Shown here one piece after another: positions 1 to 8,136 of a stretch of 64,000 nt of DNA. The notes under the pieces were generated by a model that was given only the letters and a program-made list of their open reading frames with translations, was not told the DNA's origin and ran no database searches. The first letter of the stretch is position 1. Each line of letters starts with the position of its first letter. The position numbers and the translations under genes were made by a program. The stretch spans positions 602,449 to 666,448 of the forward strand of contig JAOZFT010000004.1 of the NCBI GenBank assembly GCA_027492035.1. Direction: 5' to 3'. This stretch comes from Thermoproteota archaeon. GTDB taxonomy: Archaea; Korarchaeota; JAOZGF01; JAOZFZ01.

Positions 1-489
1 AACCCTAAATCAATTTATGAACCGGGTAAAAGAGGAAAAAACTGGCTTAAATTAAAGAAAACACTTACTTTAGACTTAGTTATAGTGGGAGCCCAATGGG
101 GTTACGGTAGAAGGAGGAAATGGTTAAGTGACTATTTCTTAGCTGTGTGGAACGAAAGTAAAACAGACCTACTGATTGTGGGAAAAACATTTAAGGGGTT
201 GACCGACCAAGAATTCGAATGGATAACCAAGAAACTCCTAGAAAAAAAGTTAAGGGAAAAGGGGTACGTTGTCTGGGTTAAACCTGAAATAGTGGTTGAA
301 ACGGCTTTTAATGAAATCCAGAAATCTAAACTTTACCCTTCAGGCTACGTCTTAAGGTTTGCAAGAATAAAAAATATAAGGTTTGATAAAGAATTGAAAG
401 AAGCTGACACAATAAAGGAAGTGAAGAAAATATTTGAAACGCAGAAAAAGAGAAACCTTGAAAAAATATGGAGGAGCTTCTCAGCTTAA
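1..489 (+). CDS. lig: ATP-dependent DNA ligase, C-terminal part (5' end outside window)
   Basis: The frame is open from the first base and ends at TAA. It begins with a GKRGKNWLKLK stretch, which is the conserved lysine-containing motif at the end of the nucleotidyltransferase core (motif V region) of archaeal and eukaryotic-type ATP-dependent DNA ligases. A LDLVIVGAQWGYGRR segment and WLSDYFLAV follow, typical of the start of the OB-fold domain. The protein seals nicks with ATP through a lysyl-AMP intermediate in replication and repair. Only the OB-fold half is visible; the adenylation lysine lies upstream. The C-terminus is about 160 codons past the window edge, a normal length for this part. 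An internal ATG at 85 is not the real start because homology continues upstream of it. Confidence 0.9.
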   Translation, partial: NPKSIYEPGKRGKNWLKLKKTLTLDLVIVGAQWGYGRRRKWLSDYFLAVWNESKTDLLIVGKTFKGLTDQEFEWITKKLLEKKLREKGYVVWVKPEIVVETAFNEIQKSKLYPSGYVLRFARIKNIRFDKELKEADTIKEVKKIFETQKKRNLEKIWRSFSA

Positions 490-546
490 ACCTTTAAAAC
501 CCATGAATTAAAACTTTCTCTATAGGTGTTCTCCATAGGTGGGTGG

Positions 547-1422
547 ATGTTTTCTTTCAGAAAAAAGGTAAAAACCTACTGGGATTTATTTAGGTTTGAA
601 CATGGGTTAATGATGGGTTTAGGTGTACTCATAGGTTACTTTGCTTCTTCACCTGCAAAGGTCGAGTTCCTTACTTTATCCAAAGGGTTTTTTGTGGCTC
701 TATTTCTTGAAATGGCAGGTTTCGCCTTAAACGATTATTTTGACTACTTAGTTGATTTGGAAAATAAAAGATTTGACAGGCCTCTTATTAGAGGGGAGAT
801 CAGAAAGGAACAAATAATTCCTATTTCGATTTTCCTTTTTTCCCTTGGGTTAAGCGTTTCACTTACTATCAACTTCCTAGCTTTCATTTTCTCTTTAATA
901 CTAGCTATACTGGCTATACTGTACGATTGGAAAGTTAAAAAAAGGAAATATCTAGGAAACCAATACATAGCAGTAACAATGGCTGCCCCCTTCCTTTTTG
1001 GAAGCTTAATTTCGACAGGTAGGTTTGTGTCTGTTACAATAATTTTGGCCTCTATGGCTTATTTAGTAGGTGTTGGGAGAGAAATAATGAAGGATGTTGT
1101 AGATTTAGATGGTGACGTGAAACAGGGAATAACGTCTCTGCCTTCAGTTCTAGGTGTAAAAAATTCTTTAAAGATTGCTTCTGTTTTGTTGTTCAGCAGC
1201 ACTCTCCTAAGCCCTGTCCCTTTAACACTTACCGACACTGCCTACTACATGAACCCTCTATACGCTGTTCCTGTTTCAATAACTGATTTAGGTTTAATCT
1301 ATACAAGTTTTGAGACATGGAGGTACATAGAGAAAAGGAAACTGAACGATTTAAGGAAAGAAACCTTAATTATTCTAATTATAGGCTTAATAGGTTTCTT
1401 TTTAGGAGCCTTTAGACTTTAA
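547..1422 (+). CDS. UbiA-family prenyltransferase, probable digeranylgeranylglyceryl phosphate synthase
   Basis: This is a polytopic membrane protein with about eight hydrophobic segments. It carries the two aspartate-rich motifs of UbiA enzymes: NDYFDYLVDLENKRFDRP near the N-terminus and GREIMKDVVDLDGD in the middle. The spacing and the DRPL continuation resemble archaeal (S)-2,3-di-O-geranylgeranylglyceryl phosphate synthase, which adds the second geranylgeranyl chain in ether-lipid synthesis. Other UbiA prenyltransferases cannot be excluded by eye. The start chosen is ATG with GGTGGG a few bases upstream; an in-frame GTG lies seven codons earlier at 526. It follows the ligase gene closely on the same strand and converges with cysS. 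Confidence 0.8.
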   Translation: MFSFRKKVKTYWDLFRFEHGLMMGLGVLIGYFASSPAKVEFLTLSKGFFVALFLEMAGFALNDYFDYLVDLENKRFDRPLIRGEIRKEQIIPISIFLFSLGLSVSLTINFLAFIFSLILAILAILYDWKVKKRKYLGNQYIAVTMAAPFLFGSLISTGRFVSVTIILASMAYLVGVGREIMKDVVDLDGDVKQGITSLPSVLGVKNSLKIASVLLFSSTLLSPVPLTLTDTAYYMNPLYAVPVSITDLGLIYTSFETWRYIEKRKLNDLRKETLIILIIGLIGFFLGAFRL

Positions 1423-1435
1423 AAACTTTCATTAT

Positions 1436-2851
1436 TTAATGTTGAAACCTCCAACGGGTACCCTGCTTTGTGTCTTCCACAACTACCCCTAATTCCTTCA
1501 ATTTCTTCCTTATTTCGTCTGAGAGAGCGAAAAGTTTCTGCCTCCTTAATTCATCCCTAACCACAATCACTAATTCTATCAACTCCCTAACAATTTCTTC
1601 TTTAATTTCTCTTTCCTTTTGTAGAACTCCGAAGACGCTACTGAAATCTTTGAAGAATGAATCGATTTCACGATATAATGCCTCGTTTATTTCGTTCTTG
1701 TTCTTTATGAACCTGTTGATTTCTTTTACTAAATTAAATACTGAAGCTAAGGCCTTAGGTGTGTTGAAGTCGTCATCCATTGCTTGCACAAATTCCTTTT
1801 TTGCGTTCTTGACCTTTTCTTTCAACTCGATTTCAGCTTCACTTAACACCCCTTTACTCTTTCTCAGCAGCTTCAGCAGATCCAACAAATTATAAATTCT
1901 CTCTAGACTTTCTCTTGTTTGCTCCAAATGTTCTTCACGGAAATCTATAGGACTCCTGTAATGTTTCGAAACAAAAAACAACCTTAAAACTTCAGGACCC
2001 CACTTTTTTAAGGCTTCCCGTATAGGGATTATATTACCTAAACTCTTACTCATTTTTTCCCCTTTAATGTTTAAGAAACCGGTATGTAACCAATACTTCA
2101 CCCAAGGTTTCTTCCCGGATGCAGCTTCACTTTGAGCTATTTCGTTTTCATGATGAGGAAAAATTAAATCGCTTCCGCCGCCATGTATATCAAACTGTTC
2201 ACCTAAATACTTCGAACTCATAACTGAACACTCTATATGCCATCCCGGCCTTCCATTCCCCCACGGACTAGGCCAGTTTGGCTCTCTAGGTTTTTTAAAT
2301 TTCCACAATGCAAAATCTCCTGGGTTACGTTTATTTGGGTTAGGTTCAATGCGGTGCTTAACCAACTCCTCCCTTTTCTGCTTCGAAAGTTTTCCGTAAT
2401 CCTTAAACTTGTCAACATCGAAATAAACTCCATCTTTAATCACGTAAGCGTAATCCTTTTCAACAAGTTTCTTTATAACCTCTAACATCTCTGATATGTG
2501 ACCTGTGGCAAAACAGTAAATGTCAGGATGTATGTCAAGAATATACATATCCCTAAAAAATTCTTGACTAAACCTTGTAACCAACTCTGTAGTAGTTACT
2601 CCCTCCTCCTGAGCCTTTTTTATTATTTTGTCATCTACGTCTGTAATGTTCATAACCCACTTAACTTTAAACCCTCTCTTTTCAAGCCAACGGTGAATCA
2701 CATCGAAAGCTGTGTAGGTTCTTGCATGGCCTACATGGCTGTAATCGTAGGGGGTAGGTCCACAAACATACATCCTCACCTCTCCCCTTCTTAGCGGCCT
2801 AAAAACTTCCTTTTTCCCGCTTAAAGTGTTAAACAATTTAATTTCCATCAT
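1436..2851 (-). CDS. cysS: cysteinyl-tRNA synthetase
   Basis: This class I aminoacyl-tRNA synthetase charges tRNA-Cys. The HIGH-type motif appears as SHVGHARTY near residue 40 and the KMSKS loop as GEKMSKSLGN. The zinc-site cysteine in VCGPTPYD and the HIECSV and HHENEIAQSE segments are also present. Length (about 471 residues) is normal. Three adjacent potential starts exist (TTG at 2854, then two ATGs); the first ATG is used. It converges with the prenyltransferase gene with only 13 bases between. Its presence means that tRNA-dependent cysteine synthesis through SepRS is not the only route to Cys-tRNA. Confidence 0.95.
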   Translation of the reverse strand: MMEIKLFNTLSGKKEVFRPLRRGEVRMYVCGPTPYDYSHVGHARTYTAFDVIHRWLEKRGFKVKWVMNITDVDDKIIKKAQEEGVTTTELVTRFSQEFFRDMYILDIHPDIYCFATGHISEMLEVIKKLVEKDYAYVIKDGVYFDVDKFKDYGKLSKQKREELVKHRIEPNPNKRNPGDFALWKFKKPREPNWPSPWGNGRPGWHIECSVMSSKYLGEQFDIHGGGSDLIFPHHENEIAQSEAASGKKPWVKYWLHTGFLNIKGEKMSKSLGNIIPIREALKKWGPEVLRLFFVSKHYRSPIDFREEHLEQTRESLERIYNLLDLLKLLRKSKGVLSEAEIELKEKVKNAKKEFVQAMDDDFNTPKALASVFNLVKEINRFIKNKNEINEALYREIDSFFKDFSSVFGVLQKEREIKEEIVRELIELVIVVRDELRRQKLFALSDEIRKKLKELGVVVEDTKQGTRWRFQH

Positions 2852-2956
2852 CAACCAACCTGCAACAAATACATCAGCTTAAGTTCACAAATGTTTCCCT
2901 TTCAAACCTTTAAGGGGGCTTTCGAAAAGTTAACCTTCTCTTATATTTATTTTTCA

Positions 2957-2981
2957 TGAAAGAAGAGGAGGTTTTCTTTCA
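2957..2981. repeat. 8-bp inverted repeat (hairpin) upstream of cysS
   Basis: TGAAAGAA and TTCTTTCA form a perfect 8-bp inverted repeat around a 9-base spacer. It lies between the end of the small coiled-coil gene and the cysS start, next to an AT-rich TATA-like stretch. On the minus strand it could end transcription of the small gene. A chance origin is possible at this size. Confidence 0.4.
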
Positions 2982-3006
2982 CAGAAAAAAATTTCAGAAA
3001 TAAATG

Positions 3007-3312
3007 CTACAACAGCCTCGTTAAGGGTGTAATGATTGCGAGTATCTTAAAACTTGTTCCAACCATCCATTGCAAACGCTCTAAACATTTATCTACATAA
3101 TGTACCAGCTCTTCTCTTAATTTGTTTATTTCTTCTTTTGTTTCTTTTCTCAGTTTGTTTGCATCCTCTTTGGTGGCGATACTCTCTAAAGCTGTTTTGG
3201 TCATAACTGATTGCATTTCAGGGTCCTTCGCTATTTCAACAGCTAAACTTTTTAAAGTCCATTTATCCCTCTTAATTCCTTCAACTATCTCTTCAGCAGA
3301 TAAATTAGACAA
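3007..3312 (-). CDS. small coiled-coil protein with C-terminal hydrophobic segment
   Basis: The predicted 101-residue protein begins at TTG. The first half contains TALESIATKEDANKLRKE followed by a charged heptad-like stretch (EEINKLREEL), a pattern common in small archaeal and bacterial proteins with a coiled coil and a C-terminal membrane anchor. The last 25 residues are hydrophobic (MVGTSFKILAIITPLTRLL). It probably forms an oligomer at the membrane. Function is unknown. It stands alone, between cysS and tyrA, on the same strand as both. Confidence 0.6.
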   Translation of the reverse strand: MSNLSAEEIVEGIKRDKWTLKSLAVEIAKDPEMQSVMTKTALESIATKEDANKLRKETKEEINKLREELVHYVDKCLERLQWMVGTSFKILAIITPLTRLL

Positions 3313-3685
3313 ATTAAGCCGCCGAAACTTTTAAAGAAAACATTTTCACTTAAACACCCAACTCATTTTTTAAAAATTTTTACTTATTTCTATGTTAAGA
3401 ATCAAGGGTTTAACTGGTGTCATCTGCTGAATCAGAATCGAAAATGATACTTTCTTTTATCTTGCTAAGCCTATTCGTTTACTGTCCTTGTTTCTTTCTC
3501 ACATATCTATCTCCAGCTCTTATGAAAATAAAAAACAATCAATGGCCCTGTGCAGTGTTTAGTGGAAATTAAATAAATGCTTTTTGTACAAGTTATTCCT
3601 TAAAACTTTTCTTCTCCTCTGAAGTTAAGAAAATGTGTTTTTCCTTGTTTATTTTGTCTTTTAAGTGCTCTAAAAGAGTTTGCTT
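3313..3685. other. intergenic region between small coiled-coil gene and tyrA
   Basis: No gene is clear here. A possible 42-codon plus-strand ORF (3444-3572) starts with a hydrophobic run (MILSFILLSLFVYCPCFFL), but it has no ribosome-binding site and may be fortuitous. The minus strand should hold the promoter of the coiled-coil gene near 3360-3400, where an AT-rich stretch lies. Confidence 0.4.
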
Positions 3686-4555
3686 CTATGAAATTATATT
3701 TAGGGCTTTGTACATGTTTCTATAGCTTTTCTTCAATTCTTCATTGCTCATTTTGTTTTTCACTTTATTTATTTCCTTTATTGCTTTTCCTTGGTTAAAA
3801 ACCAGTTTTTTCACCAGATTTATTTTGTTTTCTATTTCCTCAATGTACTCTGTTAAATTTTTGTTTTCTGTTTGTAAAGTTAGGATTAGTGAAGGATTTT
3901 GGCTCAGTATTGCTTTCATCCAGAGGAGTAGAACTTTGAAGGTAGGCCCTGAAACCCCCTCTATTTCTTTTAAGTTTCTGTTTTCCAACATAAATGCCAA
4001 AACAAGACTTAAAAAATAGTTTAATGAAATGGTTAAACCCATTAATTCTTCATGTTTTCTTAAATCCAAAGTAATGAATTTACATTCATTAAATATCTCT
4101 TTTGCTTTGTCAAGTTCCTTTTCCTTGTCTTTCACAGGTACTAAAACAATTTTTTCCTGGTTTATTTCCTTTACTCCTGGCCCGAAAAGCGGATGAAGAG
4201 AAATAACTTGCACGTTCCTTTTTCCAATTTTTTCCAGTGCTTGGAAAACTTTTTCCTTCAACGAAGTTATCTCTACTATTGTCTTTATTTTTCCAGTCTT
4301 TAAGGTGGTTTCGTTAAAAATTTTGTTCAGTATTTTTGGGGTTTCTGGTATTGGTAGAGAAAGGAAAACAATATCAGCGTTTTCTACTGCTTTCTTAAAT
4401 GATTCTTCAAACTCTACTCCAAGCATTGAAGCTACTTTCTTTCCTTTCTCTTTATTTATATCATTAATCAAAACTTGGAACTTTTTATTTTTGAAATATT
4501 GGGTAAAAACTTGACCCATTGACCCCGCTCCACCTATAACTGCGATCTTAACCAT
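3686..4555 (-). CDS. tyrA: prephenate dehydrogenase
   Basis: This enzyme oxidatively decarboxylates prephenate to 4-hydroxyphenylpyruvate with NAD(P), the committed step to tyrosine. The N-terminal Rossmann motif is IGGAGSMGQ, followed by the acidic INDINKEKGKK, and the TyrA motif HPLFGPG sits near residue 128. The C-terminal half is helical, as expected for the dimerisation domain. At 289 residues it is the standard monofunctional size, with no fused chorismate mutase or ACT domain. It lies downstream of the aromatic operon on the same strand but is separated from it by the pilin gene and two spacers, so it probably has its own promoter. Confidence 0.88.
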   Translation of the reverse strand: MVKIAVIGGAGSMGQVFTQYFKNKKFQVLINDINKEKGKKVASMLGVEFEESFKKAVENADIVFLSLPIPETPKILNKIFNETTLKTGKIKTIVEITSLKEKVFQALEKIGKRNVQVISLHPLFGPGVKEINQEKIVLVPVKDKEKELDKAKEIFNECKFITLDLRKHEELMGLTISLNYFLSLVLAFMLENRNLKEIEGVSGPTFKVLLLWMKAILSQNPSLILTLQTENKNLTEYIEEIENKINLVKKLVFNQGKAIKEINKVKNKMSNEELKKSYRNMYKALNIIS

Positions 4556-4906
4556 TTTTTACACATCCTTAAACTCTACCTGGCCTCCCCTCAGTTTTTA
4601 ATGCCCCCTTTCAACAACAGTTCATGAAAAACAGTTTATTTCTGTTGCATTTAATTATTAACCATTTTATAAAGAAGGAGGTCCTTTTTCAATTTTTTAA
4701 GGGTTAGAACGGTTATAACCCTTTCTTCTTCACTAAAAATTAAGTAATAAGTAAATTTGCTTAAAACCTTGAAAAAAGTGTTGAGTCCTTTGGAGTTGCA
4801 GCATTATCTCACATGCAGTTTCACTTACAGTTAAGGGCTTTAAATTGATTTTTAGGAGCCTGGGAGACTTAAAATCTTTTGAACTAAATGTAGAACCTCT
4901 TTACTT
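4556..4906. other. intergenic region between tyrA and pilin gene
   Basis: AT-rich spacer with no convincing open frame on either strand. It should contain the pilin terminator and the tyrA promoter (both genes read leftward). No strong palindrome was seen. Confidence 0.5.
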
Positions 4907-5350
4907 TTAAGGTATAACTACTGATTTAGGATAGTCTTTCCCTGAAGCAGTGTGAACAGTTACTTCATATGTTATCCCTGACTGCCAGCTTCCGGATGTA
5001 ATGCTGGAAGGAGGACCAGATATTGTTATTTGCTGCCCACCACCAACAGCAACTGTGAAAGGAAGAGTAGGAGATGACACTTTACTATTATCTGGTATAC
5101 CATTCACGAAAACATCAGTAATTGTTACATCTGTTGAACCTGTGTTATTAACAATAACCTGTACATCAGTGCCGTCATAATATATAGCAGTTATTTCTAA
5201 CTTTTCATACCTGGTAAATGTCCCAACCAAACCTGTTGCCCATAACGCCACTGCTATGGCTATAGCTATTGATACAGCGACGATTATAACTGTTGCTACA
5301 ACAGGATGAATGCCTTCCCTATCTCCTATAAATAAAAGTTTCCTTCTCAT
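4907..5350 (-). CDS. archaeal type IV pilin-like protein
   Basis: The 147-residue protein has a short charged N-terminus (MRRKLLFIGDREG) followed directly by IHPVVATVIIVAVSIAIAIA. This is the class III signal peptide and hydrophobic assembly helix of archaeal pilins and archaellins (DUF1628-like N-terminus). Prepilin peptidase would be expected to cut near the REG/IHP junction. The rest is a beta-rich, Thr/Val/Gly-rich ectodomain (residues 45-147) with a VNNTGSTDVTITDVFVNG segment. No pilus ATPase, TadC or peptidase gene is nearby, so assembly proteins must be encoded elsewhere. A near-leaderless promoter precedes it. Confidence 0.85.
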   Translation of the reverse strand: MRRKLLFIGDREGIHPVVATVIIVAVSIAIAIAVALWATGLVGTFTRYEKLEITAIYYDGTDVQVIVNNTGSTDVTITDVFVNGIPDNSKVSSPTLPFTVAVGGGQQITISGPPSSITSGSWQSGITYEVTVHTASGKDYPKSVVIP

Positions 5351-5380
5351 TTTTCAATTCTCCACTTTCCCATCTTACTC

Positions 5381-5389
5381 TTTAAATAC
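5381..5389 (-). promoter_or_regulatory. TATA box of pilin gene
   Basis: The minus strand reads CGTATTTAAAG here, about 30-38 bases upstream of the pilin ATG. The predicted start site would leave only a very short leader. Confidence 0.5.
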
Positions 5390-5590
5390 GCATTTCTTCT
5401 ATTAAAAAGGTTTTGTTTGTGTTAAGGAGCAAGGGGTTTTAAGGGGCATTTCTTTCCTCAAAAATGAAGTAGGAAAGGAATAATGAAAGTACTATATAAA
5501 GAATTTTTTGGATCTACTAAAAAAGGAAAGACATGGATTATTAACTAAGTAAAGTACTTCTTTGTCTTTATACACGGAATTTTTTCTCCT

Positions 5591-7030
5591 TTAATTGGTT
5601 ATGGAGTTCAAAGCTTCACAGAATTCTTTTAAACCTAGAAATAAATCTTCCTTTCTAGTTGAAACGTTGATTCTTATGAATTCGGTGTATTTTTGGCCGA
5701 ACGCTGTACCAGGGGCGACGGCAACTCTCTTCTTTTCAAGTAACTTTTCAGCGAAATCTAAACTATTAAACTTGTCTTTTAAAACTTTAATGAAGAAGTA
5801 AAGCCCGCCTTCAGGCTTCATGTACTTCACTGGTTGATTCTTCAATAATTTATCAGTTAATGAAACATTTCCTTTCATGAACTCCTTGTATTTCTTTTCC
5901 TTTTCTGTTTCCAAAACAGCTAAACCTGCTTTTTGGATAAATGGAGGTACACAAGTTACTGTTAAGGAAATAAGCGAAGAAATTTTGTCAATGATCTCCT
6001 TCTTTCCAATGGCGTAACCTAATCTAAAACCGGTCATTCCATAAGTTTTAGAGAAGGAGTCAACATAAATTGTGTTTTCGTAATTGTATTCCAAAACTGT
6101 TTTGAAAGGTTTAAAAGTTAATTTTGAGTATGTTTCATCAGCTAAAACCAGTAACTTTTTCTCTTCAGCTAACTGAACTATTTCCTCAAGTTCTTTTTCC
6201 CCATAAATTTTCCCTGTAGGGTTGCAAGGGTTATTAATAATTATCATTTTGGTGTTTTCATCGATTTCTTCTTTAAGTTTCTCCGAATCTATCCTCCATC
6301 CTTTCTCAAGCTCTGTATTTATTTCCCCAATTAATCCTTTTGCTTTCATTGTTAAGCTTCCATAAACAGGCCATGAAGGATTAAAGATTATTACCTTCTC
6401 CCCAGGTTTAATGTTGGTTGTTATTGATGCATAAATACCAAATTTGCCTCCAGGAGTTAAAACTATATTTTCATTTGCGAAGTCTAAACTGTTTTCCTCA
6501 TTCACTTTCTCAATTATTGCTTTCTTAACTTCTTCTAAACCCGTAGGTGAGGAATAACTCATGTTTTTTTTGGTTAATGAGTCTTTTAAGGCATTAATTG
6601 CTTCTTCAGGTGGGCCGTAACAGGGTTCACCTACTTCTAGATGCACAACTTTTTTTCCAAGTGTTTCAAGCTCTTTAGCCTTTATGAATAAATTATAAAA
6701 AGCCTTACTTCTTTCTTCTGCCTTAAACCCTTGAATTCTCCTTGATTCATTAATTACTATACCTAATACTGTTAAAATATACTCTTTCTCTTTCCTGCTC
6801 ATTTCTAACTTTTCAAGAACTCCCTTTATTAATTCATTTTCCCTTTTAACATCTAAAACAGGTAAGTTTCTTTCCTTTTTTAGTTTCCCCACTTCCTCAA
6901 CCAACTTTAGCCTCTTCAGTAAAAGAGCTGCTGTACTTAAGGTAACGTCATCTATTTCCTGTCTCCTTTTCTTTATTTCTGCATAGCTTCTGTTCAGGTT
7001 CAATTTTTCTCCTTTGGTTTTAGAGGACAT
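5591..7030 (-). CDS. chorismate mutase-aminotransferase fusion protein
   Basis: This 479-residue protein appears to join two enzymes. Residues about 13-100 form an AroQ-type helical chorismate mutase (IKKRRQEIDDVT, LLLKRLKLVEEVGKLK, then VKRENELIKGVLE), which would turn chorismate into prephenate. Residues about 105-479 form a fold-type I class I aminotransferase: LEVGEPCYGP, NNPCNPTG, ADETYSKL, and SFSKTYGMTGFRLGY with PLP lysine near K328. The partner suggests that the aminotransferase acts on prephenate or on phenylpyruvate/hydroxyphenylpyruvate. Its start overlaps the end of aroC by 11 bases, so translation is probably coupled, and it is the last gene of the aromatic operon. Substrate specificity is inferred from context. 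Confidence 0.85.
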   Translation of the reverse strand: MSSKTKGEKLNLNRSYAEIKKRRQEIDDVTLSTAALLLKRLKLVEEVGKLKKERNLPVLDVKRENELIKGVLEKLEMSRKEKEYILTVLGIVINESRRIQGFKAEERSKAFYNLFIKAKELETLGKKVVHLEVGEPCYGPPEEAINALKDSLTKKNMSYSSPTGLEEVKKAIIEKVNEENSLDFANENIVLTPGGKFGIYASITTNIKPGEKVIIFNPSWPVYGSLTMKAKGLIGEINTELEKGWRIDSEKLKEEIDENTKMIIINNPCNPTGKIYGEKELEEIVQLAEEKKLLVLADETYSKLTFKPFKTVLEYNYENTIYVDSFSKTYGMTGFRLGYAIGKKEIIDKISSLISLTVTCVPPFIQKAGLAVLETEKEKKYKEFMKGNVSLTDKLLKNQPVKYMKPEGGLYFFIKVLKDKFNSLDFAEKLLEKKRVAVAPGTAFGQKYTEFIRINVSTRKEDLFLGLKEFCEALNSITN

Positions 7031-8114
7031 TTTTTAAGACCCCTGCCTTCAAACAATTATCTACTATAACCAAGTTTGTTATGCTTTCAACTACAGGTAC
7101 AGCTCTAGGGACTATGCAAGGATCATGTCTTCCCCTCAGAACCATTATTTCCTCCTTCATCTCCTTTAAATTAACTGTATTTTGGGGTTTGCTTATTGAG
7201 GGGGTGGGTTTAAAGAATACCTTAAATGTTAAAGGCATTCCTGTACTTAAACCTCCAAGGACGCCTCCTGCATTATTTGTCAAAGTAACTATTTTTCCCT
7301 TTCTCAAAACGTATTGGTCATTATTTTCTGAACCCTTCATTTCTGAAACTTTAAATCCTGCTCCAAACTCTACAGCTTTAACTGCAGGTATGGAAAAGAA
7401 TCCCTTACTAAGTTCAGACTCTAAAGATTGGAAAACAGGTTCACCTAATCCCACAGGTAAACCGTAAACGATTCCAGCCACAACTCCTCCCAGGCTGTCT
7501 CCCTCTTTCTTTGCTTCAATAATTGCCCTTTTCATTTTTTCAGCTGTTTCGGATTCTGGGCATCTAACAGGGTTTGAGTACCTTTTTTCACTTATTTCTT
7601 CTCTGCTTAACTTCTTAACCCTTATTTTTCCTACTTGGTAAGTGTAGGTTAAGGTCTCTATTCCTAGTTCCTCCTTAAGTATTTTTTTAGCTATTGCTCC
7701 AGCCATGACGAAAGAAGCTGTAATTCTTCCTGAAAACCTTCCTCCCCCCCTGTAATCATTGTATCCTCGATATTTCACTCTTGCAGGGTAGTCTGCATGT
7801 CCAGGCCGTGGTAAATCTTTTATTTCCATGTAGGGCCTAGAGTCCATCTTTCTGTTTTTTATAATCATTGCAATAGGCGCCCCGGTTGTGTAACCTCTGA
7901 AAACGCCTGAAAGGATTTCCACTTTATCTTTTTCAAACCTTGTAGTGGTTATTTCTGGATAAAACGGCTTTCTTAAGTCTAACTCCTTCTGAATATCCTT
8001 TTCATTTAGTTTCAAACCTGCTGGGCACCCATCAATCACAACCCCAACTACTTTGCCATGGCTTTCTCCAAAACTTAAGATTTTAAATCTGTCCCCGAAA
8101 ATGTTTCCAGTCAA
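7020..8114 (-). CDS. aroC: chorismate synthase
   Basis: The enzyme makes chorismate from EPSP with reduced FMN. Characteristic segments are FGESHG near residue 16, GGGRFSGRITAS (the flavin and phosphate-binding region), and RGRHDPCIVPRAVPVVE near the C-terminus. Length (364) is typical. The start is TTG with AGGTTA upstream. It sits between aroA and the chorismate mutase fusion, matching its step in the pathway. Confidence 0.96.
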   Translation of the reverse strand: MTGNIFGDRFKILSFGESHGKVVGVVIDGCPAGLKLNEKDIQKELDLRKPFYPEITTTRFEKDKVEILSGVFRGYTTGAPIAMIIKNRKMDSRPYMEIKDLPRPGHADYPARVKYRGYNDYRGGGRFSGRITASFVMAGAIAKKILKEELGIETLTYTYQVGKIRVKKLSREEISEKRYSNPVRCPESETAEKMKRAIIEAKKEGDSLGGVVAGIVYGLPVGLGEPVFQSLESELSKGFFSIPAVKAVEFGAGFKVSEMKGSENNDQYVLRKGKIVTLTNNAGGVLGGLSTGMPLTFKVFFKPTPSISKPQNTVNLKEMKEEIMVLRGRHDPCIVPRAVPVVESITNLVIVDNCLKAGVLKNVL

Positions 8115-8136
8115 AAATTTAACCTCTCCAAACTTT

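Noticed and set aside
7741-7756. C7 run inside aroC as a possible frameshift site
   Set aside because: The reading frame and the GGGRFSGR motif continue normally through it.
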